Source of the DNA: Oscillospiraceae bacterium
GTDB taxonomy: Bacteria; Bacillota; Clostridia; Oscillospirales; Acutalibacteraceae
Assembly: GCA_015065965.1 (NCBI GenBank)
Contig: SVPH01000002.1
Span: forward strand, 56,656-120,655
Direction: 5' to 3'
Length of the DNA stretch: 64,000 bases
A program made the position numbers and the translations under genes. Below, one piece after another: positions 52,446 to 61,129 of the stretch. Within the stretch, counting starts at the first letter, position 1, and each line of letters begins with the position of its first letter. The notes under the pieces were generated by a model. It was not told where the DNA came from. It saw only the letters and a list, made by a program, of their open reading frames with translations, and searched no databases.

Positions 52446-52474
52446 AATATATCATTATATTAATTATCGGTCAA
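52446..52474 (-). promoter_or_regulatory. Promoter of the SGNH esterase gene
   Basis: Minus strand: TTGACC, 17-bp spacer, TATATT; 30 bp before the ATG, which has GGAGG upstream. Confidence 0.7.
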
Positions 52475-52546
52475 CAATTATTTTTGCTTTAAGACACAAT
52501 TGTAATTTGTTGAACAAAATTAAACATATATGCTCATATTTCGTTA

Positions 52547-52575
52547 TTGAAACAATAAAAGAATCAAAGTATAAT
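52547..52575 (+). promoter_or_regulatory. Promoter of the GH3-hydrolase-PHP operon
   Basis: TTGAAA, 17-bp spacer, TATAAT at 52570-52575; 31 bp before the GH3 ATG. It faces away from the SGNH promoter 70 bp upstream. Confidence 0.75.
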
Positions 52576-52606
52576 GGAATCAAGAATTGAGTAAAGAGGT
52601 GTTTCG

Positions 52607-55210
52607 ATGAAGAAGAATTTTTTTAAGGTAATATCCCTTGCACTTGTTTTGAGTATGCTTGTCAGCAATTTTGCTTTCGCAACAAGCGGTGACGTTGACC
52701 CTGAAATTATAGCGGAAACAAGTGAAACCGCAATTCAGATTGAAAGCGAAGGAATCGTTCTTCTCAAAAACGAGGATAATTTTCTTCCGCTTTCAAACAA
52801 AAAGGTCAATATCTTCGGAGCAGGTTCGGTTTGTCCGTTTTTCGGCGGAGCAGGATCGGGTGCAATAACAACCGATGATCCCGTAACCCTTTATGAAGCA
52901 TTTGAAGCAGAGGGAATAGAATATAATTCCGAACTTCGTGCTCTTTATGAGAAGCATTGCCTTTCAAACGAACTTCCCAAAACCGATAATACCGTTATTA
53001 ACAATCTTCTTCAGGTGCTTCTTGCCAAGAATACTCTTGAAGAAATGAATCCCAAGTATCTTACAGATGCACTTCTTGAAAATGCGGTTAAGTTTTCTGA
53101 TACAGCAATAATCGTTATCAGCAGAACAAGTGCAGAAGGAACAGACCACACGGTTGAAACATTAAGCCTTTCCGATGATGAAAAAGCAATGGTTGAAAAG
53201 GTAACATCTGCGTTTGAAAATGTTGTTGTTCTTTTCAATATCGGAAATGTTATGGAAATGGGCTGGATTAACGAATACGAGAGTATCAAGGCTGCGGCAA
53301 TTATCTGGATTCCTGGTGAATTCGGCATGACCGCCGTACCTCAGATGCTTGACGGCAAAGTCAATCCATCGGGTAAACTTACAGATACAATTACATACAG
53401 CATTGATGACCACCCTTCAAGTGAATGTTTCGGAAGCAATAAGTATAACGGCGGCGAGCATTTCGTTGAGTATTATGAAGGTATTTATATAGGCTACCGT
53501 TATTTTGAAACCTTTGCAAAAGAGAAGGTGCAATATCCCTTCGGCTACGGTCTTTCATACACAAGATTTGAAAAAGAGGTTGTTTCAACGGAATTTGATT
53601 CGGAAAATATAACGGTTGAAGTAAAAGTCACAAACACAGGTGATATAGCAGGCAAAGAGGTTGTCCAGATTTATTACAGTGCTCCTTATACCGAAGGCGG
53701 CATTGAAAAGAGTGCAATCTGTCTCGGCGGTTTTGCAAAAACAGATATGCTTGACCCTGGTGAAAGCGAAACCCTCACAATATCATTCAAAACAGACGAT
53801 ATGGCATCCTATGATTATAAGGTGAACGAAGCATGGGTGCTTGAAAAAGGTACATATAAAATCATTGTTGCAAACGATGTCAGAAATCACATTGCAGACT
53901 ATGATTATGAAATCTCAGAAACAAAGATAATTAAGAATGACCCCGTAACAGGAACTGAAATTGAAAATCTTTTTGAGGATATTTACAGCGGATATGAGAT
54001 TATGTCAAGAGCCGATGTTGAGGGAACTTATCCCGAACTCCGTGAACTTGATAAGGACGATTATCTGATTGACATTGATAAAACTCCAGACCCCATAAAA
54101 GATGGTGAAGCACCTAAAATGGGCGTTAAATATGATAAAACCATTACTTTACAGGATGTTGCAGAGGATGAAAGCCTTTGGGATGCATTTCTTGATCAAC
54201 TCACTCTTGATGAAATGACAATGCTCGTTATTAACGGCGGTTATGAAACCCACGGCGTTGAGCGTCTGGGAATTCCTCACACAATGGATAACGACGGCCC
54301 TTCAAGCGTAAAAGGCAGAAACGGACTTGTTTACACCGACAGCGGCACGGCATACCCCTGCGCAACCGCAATTGGATGCACATGGAATGTTGACCTTGCT
54401 TATGAAATGGGTGAGGGTGCAGGAAAAGAAGCCGCAGATATGGGCACGGATACCTGGTATGCCCCCGGCGCAAATATCCATCGCAATCCCAGAGGCGGCA
54501 GGAACTTTGAATATTTCTCTGAAGACCCGATTGTTTCGGGTATTATGGCGGCTGAAATAATCAAGGGCGCAAATTCCCAAAGCCTTGTGACAACAATCAA
54601 GCATTTTGCACTTAACGACCAGGAATCCCACAGAAACGGTATTTTTACTTGGTGTGATGAGCAGGCGATGCGTGAAATCTATCTTAAGGCATTTGAAATC
54701 CCCGTCAAGGAAGCACAGCCCAAGGGTATTATGTCAGCATATAACCGAATCGGCACAAAATGGTGCGGCTCAAGTTCCGCACTTCTTAAAGAACTTCTCC
54801 GAGAAGAGTGGGGATTTGAAGGCTTTGTTGTTTCAGACTATTCTTCTAACTTCACCGGCAGCGGATATATGAGTCCTGTTCTTGCGGTTTATAACGGCAA
54901 CGATACAATTCTAACGGGTATGTGGTCACTGCAGGCACTTCAGCATAAAGCGGCTGTAAAACTTGCCTATGCAAAAGATCCCGTCGGTTTTGGCAACGCT
55001 TTGCGTGAAGCCTGCAAGAATCTGTGTATTATGAAAATCGAAACCAAGGCGTTCAAGAATCCCGAGATAACCTATGATTCATCTTTAATCGGTTCTCTTG
55101 ATACATTTGATGATTGGGATTTTGAATTCCCTTATGTTTTCACTTTTATAAGATTTGTTTTCAATAATATTCTGAATGTTGTAATTTATGCTTTCAGATT
55201 TATTCTGTAA
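52607..55210 (+). CDS. Secreted GH3 family glycoside hydrolase with permuted domain order
   Basis: An 867-aa beta-glycosidase. Signal peptide 1-25 (ends FAFATSG). The GH3 C-terminal-type domain comes first (about 40-300, SEGIVLLKNEDNFLPLS), then an Fn3-like domain (about 320-435), then the GH3 barrel (about 525-800): GVERLGIPHTMDNDGPSSV, KHFALNDQESHRNG, GIMSAYNRI and the nucleophile D744 in GFVVSDYSSN. This order is known for Ruminococcus albus and Butyrivibrio enzymes. The last 30 residues are a hydrophobic tail (FTFIRFVFNNILNVV). Substrate may be a beta-glucoside, beta-xyloside or similar; it cannot be told here. Confidence 0.94.
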   Translation: MKKNFFKVISLALVLSMLVSNFAFATSGDVDPEIIAETSETAIQIESEGIVLLKNEDNFLPLSNKKVNIFGAGSVCPFFGGAGSGAITTDDPVTLYEAFEAEGIEYNSELRALYEKHCLSNELPKTDNTVINNLLQVLLAKNTLEEMNPKYLTDALLENAVKFSDTAIIVISRTSAEGTDHTVETLSLSDDEKAMVEKVTSAFENVVVLFNIGNVMEMGWINEYESIKAAAIIWIPGEFGMTAVPQMLDGKVNPSGKLTDTITYSIDDHPSSECFGSNKYNGGEHFVEYYEGIYIGYRYFETFAKEKVQYPFGYGLSYTRFEKEVVSTEFDSENITVEVKVTNTGDIAGKEVVQIYYSAPYTEGGIEKSAICLGGFAKTDMLDPGESETLTISFKTDDMASYDYKVNEAWVLEKGTYKIIVANDVRNHIADYDYEISETKIIKNDPVTGTEIENLFEDIYSGYEIMSRADVEGTYPELRELDKDDYLIDIDKTPDPIKDGEAPKMGVKYDKTITLQDVAEDESLWDAFLDQLTLDEMTMLVINGGYETHGVERLGIPHTMDNDGPSSVKGRNGLVYTDSGTAYPCATAIGCTWNVDLAYEMGEGAGKEAADMGTDTWYAPGANIHRNPRGGRNFEYFSEDPIVSGIMAAEIIKGANSQSLVTTIKHFALNDQESHRNGIFTWCDEQAMREIYLKAFEIPVKEAQPKGIMSAYNRIGTKWCGSSSALLKELLREEWGFEGFVVSDYSSNFTGSGYMSPVLAVYNGNDTILTGMWSLQALQHKAAVKLAYAKDPVGFGNALREACKNLCIMKIETKAFKNPEITYDSSLIGSLDTFDDWDFEFPYVFTFIRFVFNNILNVVIYAFRFIL

Positions 55211-55234
55211 TTGCTTTTAAAGGGAGAGAGAAAA

Positions 55235-56119
55235 ATGTTACAGATTTTACAGAGAATAATTGCTGTTATACTTTCTTCATTCAGCGTTTTTTCAACCTTT
55301 ATCGGTGGTTTATCGTTTGAAGAATATGGTGTTTTCCAAAATCTTGCTTACGGCGATGCCGAAAGAAATATCATGGATATCTATGTTCCCGAATCTGCAT
55401 ATGATAATGAGCATAACGGAGTTATTCTTTACATTCACGGCGGTTCATGGACAGGCGGCAACAAAGAGGATATGGCGGAAAAGTGTAAAAGATTTGCAAA
55501 GAAAGGCTATATCACAGCAACGATGAACTATACCCTCTATGCAGACGGTCTTTTCGGCAAGGTGACTGCTCTTACAATGTGTGACGAAATTGGCAAGGCG
55601 ATTGATAAAATAAAAGATTTTTCCGAAGAAAAGGGGCTTAATATCACAAAACTTGCCGTTTCGGGCTATTCTGCAGGAGCACATCTTTCGATGCTTTACG
55701 GATTTTCAAGGGCAGATGAATCTGCGATTGATCTTGTGTTTACTGCAAATCAGGTTGGACCGTCAGATTTTCATTCAGAAGTCTGGGGCAGCACGGGTCT
55801 TGCGAGTATGCTTTCGGGAATTGAAATCACGGATGAAATGATTGCAAACGGTGAGGTCGAGAAAGTAATAAACCTTGTTTCTCCCACCGCTTATGTAACC
55901 AAAGATACCGTTCCTTCAATTCTTGCTTACGGCGGTACGGATATGATTGTTCCTTCAGGAAATGCTGAAAGAATAAAAACTGCTTTTGAAAATGCAGGTG
56001 CGGTTCACAATTATATACTTTATCCGCTTTCCAATCACGGTTTGGGTCTTGACCCGCTTTGCGAAATGGAATATATAAATACTGTTGAACAGTATTGCGT
56101 GCAGTATTTCGGATATTAA
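55235..56119 (+). CDS. Alpha/beta hydrolase, esterase-like, membrane-tethered or secreted
   Basis: A 294-aa alpha/beta hydrolase. Oxyanion loop IHGGSWTGG, nucleophile S146 in GYSAGAH, D236 in GGTDMIVP and H268 in SNHGLG form the triad; the layout resembles carbohydrate esterases of the BD-FAE/xylan acetylesterase group. The N-terminus is a 25-residue hydrophobic, amphipathic segment (MLQILQRIIAVILSSFSVFS) lacking a clear cleavage site, so it may stay anchored. ATG 55235 follows AAGGGAGAG; the longer TTG-initiated frame contains that ribosome site. 24 nt after GH3, same operon. Confidence 0.92.
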   Translation: MLQILQRIIAVILSSFSVFSTFIGGLSFEEYGVFQNLAYGDAERNIMDIYVPESAYDNEHNGVILYIHGGSWTGGNKEDMAEKCKRFAKKGYITATMNYTLYADGLFGKVTALTMCDEIGKAIDKIKDFSEEKGLNITKLAVSGYSAGAHLSMLYGFSRADESAIDLVFTANQVGPSDFHSEVWGSTGLASMLSGIEITDEMIANGEVEKVINLVSPTAYVTKDTVPSILAYGGTDMIVPSGNAERIKTAFENAGAVHNYILYPLSNHGLGLDPLCEMEYINTVEQYCVQYFGY

Positions 56120-56138
56120 TTACTCGGAGGTTCGCGGT

Positions 56139-56924
56139 ATGAGATATGTTGCCGATCATGATTTTCATATTCATTCAACGGTTTCGCTGTGCTGCCGTGA
56201 TGATAATCAAACGCCGCAAGCAATACTGAACTATGCGAAAGAAAACGGTTTTAACAAAATCTGCATTACAAATCATTTCTGGGATGAAAAGGTTAAGAGC
56301 GAGGCAGAATGGATTGAAGAGCATGATTATTCTCACATTTCATCTGTATTACCCTTGCCGAAAGATGATAACATAGAATTTCTTTTCGGCTGTGAAACCG
56401 ATATGGATTTCAATAATGTGCTGGGTGTAAGCGAAGAAAGATTTTATGCTTTTGATTTCATTGTTGTTGCAACAACACATCTTCATCTTGACGGAAACAC
56501 CGTCAGAACAAAAATAACTAATCCTGAAGAAGCAGCGTTCCATTGGGTTGATAAGTTGGAAAACCTGCTTTTAAAAGATTTGCCTTTCAATAAAATCGGT
56601 ATTGCTCATCTGACAACAGGGCACATACTCAAAAATCAAACCGCAGAAACATTGTCTCTGATTTCTGATGCAACAATGTGTTCAATATTCAGCGAATGCT
56701 CACGCAAGGGTGTAGGCATTGAATTGAATGTTAAAACAATAAATATGACTGATGAGCAAAAAGAAATTTTTCTCCGCCCGTATTTTATTGCAAAGGAATG
56801 CGGATGTAAATTTTATCTCGGCAGCGATTCGCATAAAACAAGTGCATTGGCAACAGCAAAATCTGATTTTGAGGATTTAATAACACTGCTTAATCTTAAA
56901 GAAACTGATAAATTTACACTTTAA
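56139..56924 (+). CDS. PHP-domain phosphoesterase, histidinol-phosphatase-like
   Basis: A 261-aa PHP protein. Metal ligands: H-x-H in DHDFHIHSTVS, NHFW, E in FGCETDMD, H in IAHLTTGH and D-x-H in GSDSHKTS. No histidine-synthesis genes are nearby, so it is better read as a phosphoesterase of unknown substrate, perhaps a sugar phosphate made from the imported glycan. ATG 56139 has GGAGG 8 nt upstream. Third gene of the GH3 operon. Confidence 0.9.
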   Translation: MRYVADHDFHIHSTVSLCCRDDNQTPQAILNYAKENGFNKICITNHFWDEKVKSEAEWIEEHDYSHISSVLPLPKDDNIEFLFGCETDMDFNNVLGVSEERFYAFDFIVVATTHLHLDGNTVRTKITNPEEAAFHWVDKLENLLLKDLPFNKIGIAHLTTGHILKNQTAETLSLISDATMCSIFSECSRKGVGIELNVKTINMTDEQKEIFLRPYFIAKECGCKFYLGSDSHKTSALATAKSDFEDLITLLNLKETDKFTL

Positions 56925-57000
56925 CATTACATAAAAACCACTTCATACAGTGCCATATAAGCACCGATATGAAGTGGTTCAATGTTTTTATGAAGATAGT
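56925..57000. repeat. Hairpin repeat copy D
   Basis: AACCACTTCAT (56936-56946) pairs with ATGAAGTGGTT (56969-56979). The loop ends with AGCACCGATA, shared with A and C, while the stem has TTC/GAA where A and C have CTC/GAG. The right flank AATGTTTTTATGA resembles copy A. It lies between convergent genes and has T-runs on the minus strand. Confidence 0.8.
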
Positions 57001-57102
57001 CTGACAAATTATAATTTAACAGTTTGTCCTTTTGTGACAATAGGCTCCTTTGTCAAATGAACTGTCGAGCAATGATATACTGCGGGAAAGTTTAACTTGC
57101 TG

Positions 57103-58668
57103 TTAGTCAAAAATGTCAACAATTAATTTTCGGATTTCAACAATTGCGATTTCAAATGCCTGACGGATAAATCTTACGGCTTTTTCAAAAAAGTTTTCCG
57201 CTTTAAACTCGGCTTTTTCTCCGTCGGCAGAATAACAACCGATGTTGTTGCTTGTTATTTCATTGCCGTAGAAATCTGTCATACAGCCATCCTCTATCTT
57301 AAAGCCTGCTCCGATTAACGGTGAGCCTTCTGCAAGTTGATATGCTTTTATCGGGTCGTCACCGCCCACAAAGCCGGGAAGAGTGTTTAAAGCATCTTTG
57401 TCAAATGCTGGGTTAAATGTGTTGTAATAACAGTTGTTGGCAAACACATTATTCCAGTTTTTCGCTTCTTCATTTATATGATAAAACTTATGACCGTCTT
57501 TGAAAACTATAATGTTATTTGCAAACAGTGAATCGTAAATCTGTGTCATCTGAAATTCTGACGAATTGATTATTGTATTGTTATAAAAACTGAAATTCCA
57601 TTCACCGTCGGATACACCGATTTTGTTTCTGCCCTGATTGTCATTAACAGAAAGGCAGTATCTTACCGTATTGCCTCTGTTACCGCCGCTGGCAGGGTTG
57701 TTGCACATAAAACGCATATTATCGTGAGAATAAATATATTCGTATGTGCAGTTATATGAGCCGTGGTCAAAATCCACAGTCATTCCGTCACCGTAGTTTT
57801 TCTGACCCGCTATTTCACAGTAACTGAAAGTACAGTTTGATGAATAATGGGTCCACATTGCGGCAGTAAAATACAGAATTTCTCCGTTTTCATCAAGACC
57901 GACTCCCTGACAGCAATCAATTGCACGGCAATGCGTTACCAAAGCACCGTCGCAGCCTTCAAGAACAACCGCTTCACCGTCCATATTATAAAACTCACAG
58001 TTCTTTATAAGTGCGTTTTTGTTCAGGTCCTGAGTTCCTGTAAAAAATATACCGTTGCCGACATCATATATTTTGCAGTTTATTGCCTGAAAATCGTTGA
58101 CGGGATGAGGTGAACCGCCGTAACGTTTGATAACTATTGCGGCTCTGCCAGAAATCGGACCTTCGGTATAATTGTCACGGCAAGTTACCTTATAATTCTG
58201 CATATCGTGAAATTCGCAGTTTTCTATTCTGACACCTTTTGATTCCTTTGTAACCCCGTCAACCCAGATACCGCCGCCGTTGTGCGCCGTAATTTCAAAG
58301 CCCGAAACAGTTACATAGGAGCAGTCAAAAAGTTTCATAACCGCATCCCTTGCGTCGGTGTTAAGGTGCGGCTTTTCGCCTTCACCGTAGGATGAAATGA
58401 CAATGGGATTATCCGGAGTTCCTGAGCAGGTAAGCGTAATGGCACAGTCATAATCACCGCCTGCTTTGAACAGAATTTTATCTCCTGCTTCAAGCGTTAA
58501 AGAAGCAATGTTAGCAACTGTTTTCCAGGCAGAGGATTCGGATAAACCCGTGTTTTCATCGTTGCCCGATATGCTGTCAATATAGTAAGTTGTTCCTGCG
58601 GCAAACGCAAACGTTGTTATGCTCATGGTGATTATAACAGCAAGAATTATCGATAAAAACTTTTTCAT
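57103..58668 (-). CDS. Secreted right-handed beta-helix protein, polysaccharide lyase-like
   Basis: A 521-aa secreted protein: signal peptide 1-23 (KKFLSIILAVIITMSITTFA), then TYYIDSISGNDENTG and ESSAWKTVANI, the usual opening of PL/DUF1565-type beta-helices, and many parallel coils (YVTVSGFEITAHNGGGIWVDG split by turns, ALIKNCEFYNMDGEAVVLEG, SNCTFSYCEI). Catalytic residues cannot be named with confidence. Ends with a charged amphipathic tail (FFEKAVRFIRQAF, VEIRKLIVDIFD). Start ATG 58668 with GGAGG 7 nt upstream. Divergent from the next beta-helix gene. Confidence 0.9.
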   Translation of the reverse strand: MKKFLSIILAVIITMSITTFAFAAGTTYYIDSISGNDENTGLSESSAWKTVANIASLTLEAGDKILFKAGGDYDCAITLTCSGTPDNPIVISSYGEGEKPHLNTDARDAVMKLFDCSYVTVSGFEITAHNGGGIWVDGVTKESKGVRIENCEFHDMQNYKVTCRDNYTEGPISGRAAIVIKRYGGSPHPVNDFQAINCKIYDVGNGIFFTGTQDLNKNALIKNCEFYNMDGEAVVLEGCDGALVTHCRAIDCCQGVGLDENGEILYFTAAMWTHYSSNCTFSYCEIAGQKNYGDGMTVDFDHGSYNCTYEYIYSHDNMRFMCNNPASGGNRGNTVRYCLSVNDNQGRNKIGVSDGEWNFSFYNNTIINSSEFQMTQIYDSLFANNIIVFKDGHKFYHINEEAKNWNNVFANNCYYNTFNPAFDKDALNTLPGFVGGDDPIKAYQLAEGSPLIGAGFKIEDGCMTDFYGNEITSNNIGCYSADGEKAEFKAENFFEKAVRFIRQAFEIAIVEIRKLIVDIFD

Positions 58669-58874
58669 AACAATACCTCCATAAATTAAACAGATATTTC
58701 GAAATACTGTTCTGCAGTTACCATGCAATATTTTCCGCTAAGGTAAATTTTTTGTTCAGCAATCGAATTATATCATACATTATTGTAAATTTCTACAGTA
58801 TGTTTGACATAATCTTGAAAGAGAATTATAATTAATGTATCATAATGTTTTTATAATAAACCGGAGTTGATAAG
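58669..58874. promoter_or_regulatory. Divergent promoter region between two beta-helix genes
   Basis: Contains the consensus plus-strand promoter (58804-58832), a minus-strand TATAAT (58767-58772 as attata) with no clear -35, and TATTTCGAAATA at 58695-58706, the same 12-bp palindrome as before the giant gene at 3045. Confidence 0.55.
58804..58832 (+). promoter_or_regulatory. Consensus promoter of the double pectate-lyase-fold gene
   Basis: TTGACA, 17-bp spacer, TATAAT at 58827-58832: a perfect sigma-A promoter, 42 bp before the ATG. Confidence 0.85.
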
Positions 58875-61106
58875 ATGAAAAAACTGTTTTCTTCGCTGCT
58901 TTGCATTATAATTGCATTTAACGCGGTTATCCCGTGCTTTGCGGCTGACGAAGTAATTATACCGCAAATCATTGAAACCGTTTATCCAACAGACGATGTT
59001 GTTATTGCCGATATTGTTATCAATGCCGATTCAAGCGGCGAAAGCGATGTTACTTCGATTATTCAGCAGGCAATCGATGACTGTGCTGCTAACGGCGGCG
59101 GTACAGTCTGGCTTCCTGCAGGAAAATACAGAGTAACGGGCAATGTTTATATCCGGCAGTTTGTAACGCTGATGGGCGATTATCAGGACCCCGATGACGG
59201 TACGGACTACGGAACAATAATCATTGCCGATGTTGAAAGCACAGATGCGATGAATCCCGCTTTGATTAAAGTTGGTGCGAGTGCGGGTGCGGTTGGTCTT
59301 ACCGTATGGTATCCCGAACAGAATATAGACTGTGTCAAACCTTATCCTTTTACTTTTTATGTTGTCGGTAATGAGGATTATATGCTCTCAACAATCAAAA
59401 ACTGTACTCTTATAAATTCTTACAGAGGAATCGGTGCAAGTGCCGAATGTGAAAACGGTATTTATGAATGTCACGAAATGCTGACTGTTGAAAATGTCAA
59501 AGGCACTTGTCTTTATCAGGGTTTGAACGCCCATAATTCAGCCGACGTTGATACCGTTAAAACTCTTTATATATCAAACAAGTATTGGTGCGAAGCGGGT
59601 GAGGAGTTCAACGCTCCCGAAAGGCAGAAACTTGATGAATATACACGCAAAAACGGCTTCGGTCTTGTAATAGGCGACCTTGAATGGCCTGAATTTGCCG
59701 ATGTCAGAATCTCCGATATGCTTTACGGAATGCTTGTCAAAGAAGGCACACGTTACACCTTCAGCGGCGAATTTACAGATTTTTATATAACTGATTGTGA
59801 TTACGGTATTTATATTCCCGAAGGAAACATAATTTCAAGAAAATATTCCTGGGGTACGGGCATAAGCAACGGCGTTATTGAGGGCAGCGAATGCGCAATA
59901 TATGACCCCGGTGAAAACGCAATGATTCTGACAAATGTTAAAACCGAAGGCAAAATTAATGGCAAAAATATCCGTATCTACAATGCAGATACAAGCGGAT
60001 ATGCTCCCGATTATAAGCATAAGCACACAAAGCCTGCCGAAGTTTTGTATGTTGTATCAGCAGATAAAACGGGCAAAACCGATGCGTCTGTTGCTGTTCA
60101 GAATAAGTTTGATGAAGCGGCAGAAACCGGCGGAATAGTTTATCTGCCTGCAGGTCTTTACCGCTTTGAAAATCCCGTAACCGTTCCTGCCGGTGTTGAG
60201 TTCAGAGGTTCATCATCTGTTGCAACCCGTTGCCAGAGGGATAACAGCAGCGGAACTCTTATTCTTTCATATTATGGTTTCGCTGCATCGGATAAACCGC
60301 TTATTACGTTAGGCGGCAATGCTTCGGGCATCAGCGGAATAAGAGTTGATTATCCTCTCAACAATCCCGTTGATGACAGCGGAAAATATATGAAAACCTC
60401 ACCCGTTATCTACGGCGAATATGATGACGTTTATATCATCAACTGTGCATTAACCCTTGCAAGTTGCGGAATAAAACTTCAAAACTCCGATGGCGCTTTT
60501 ATGAAAAAAGTAATTGGTTGCTGCTTTGAATCAATGTTTGATTTAACCGATTGCAGTAACGCTTTTATTGAGGGCTGCTTGCAAAACGCAAACACTTTGC
60601 CGAGAAACGGTTATGCAAAGTTCGGAATACCACGTCTGACAGAGGATAAATTATTTGATTATGTTTTCATCCCCATAACAAGAATTCATACAGATTATAT
60701 AAGGCTCAATTCCTGCAACGATGTTACCGTATTCAACACGTTTATTTACGGCGGAAAATCCTTTTTGTATTCGATTGACAGCAATGCTGTATTTGTCAAT
60801 ACAGGTCACGACGGTTCGTCAAAAACAGAGCCTGCACTCATTATGTCAGGCGGTGAAATCACTTTCCTCAATTCTATGCGATCAACCTCAGACGGGCAGC
60901 AGGGTTATTATTTCTATTCAATTGAAAACGGCACAAGGTTCAAATCATATACCAGCCAGTCTGTTGATATGGCATATTGTGAGCATCCTGTAATTGAAAA
61001 CATAAAACTCAATGAACTTGACAAAAGCGAATGGATTTACGGCATTTTGCAGCCTATTTACAGATTGATAGCATTCTTTGGAAATTTATATATGGATAAT
61101 CAATAA
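58875..61106 (+). CDS. Secreted protein with two tandem pectate-lyase-3-type beta-helix domains
   Basis: A 743-aa secreted protein. Signal peptide 1-24 (FSSLLCIIIAFNAVIPCFA). Domain 1 (about 45-385) opens DVTSIIQQAIDDCAANGGGT, VWLPAGKYRVTG; domain 2 (about 395-725) opens DKTGKTDASVAVQNKFDEA, VYLPAGLYRFENPVTVPAG. Both are the PF12708 pattern found in pectate lyase/rhamnogalacturonase-fold and phage tailspike enzymes, so the protein is probably an internal duplication. The tail ends WIYGILQPIYRLIAFFG. CGGAGTTGATAAG precedes the ATG. In operon with the next hydrolase gene (23-nt gap). Confidence 0.9.
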   Translation: MKKLFSSLLCIIIAFNAVIPCFAADEVIIPQIIETVYPTDDVVIADIVINADSSGESDVTSIIQQAIDDCAANGGGTVWLPAGKYRVTGNVYIRQFVTLMGDYQDPDDGTDYGTIIIADVESTDAMNPALIKVGASAGAVGLTVWYPEQNIDCVKPYPFTFYVVGNEDYMLSTIKNCTLINSYRGIGASAECENGIYECHEMLTVENVKGTCLYQGLNAHNSADVDTVKTLYISNKYWCEAGEEFNAPERQKLDEYTRKNGFGLVIGDLEWPEFADVRISDMLYGMLVKEGTRYTFSGEFTDFYITDCDYGIYIPEGNIISRKYSWGTGISNGVIEGSECAIYDPGENAMILTNVKTEGKINGKNIRIYNADTSGYAPDYKHKHTKPAEVLYVVSADKTGKTDASVAVQNKFDEAAETGGIVYLPAGLYRFENPVTVPAGVEFRGSSSVATRCQRDNSSGTLILSYYGFAASDKPLITLGGNASGISGIRVDYPLNNPVDDSGKYMKTSPVIYGEYDDVYIINCALTLASCGIKLQNSDGAFMKKVIGCCFESMFDLTDCSNAFIEGCLQNANTLPRNGYAKFGIPRLTEDKLFDYVFIPITRIHTDYIRLNSCNDVTVFNTFIYGGKSFLYSIDSNAVFVNTGHDGSSKTEPALIMSGGEITFLNSMRSTSDGQQGYYFYSIENGTRFKSYTSQSVDMAYCEHPVIENIKLNELDKSEWIYGILQPIYRLIAFFGNLYMDNQ

Positions 61107-61129
61107 ATAACAGTAAACAAGGTGATTCA

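Noticed and set aside
56139..56924. PHP protein as a true histidinol phosphatase of histidine synthesis
   Set aside because: No other his genes nearby; the operon is for carbohydrate hydrolysis, so only the fold is supported.
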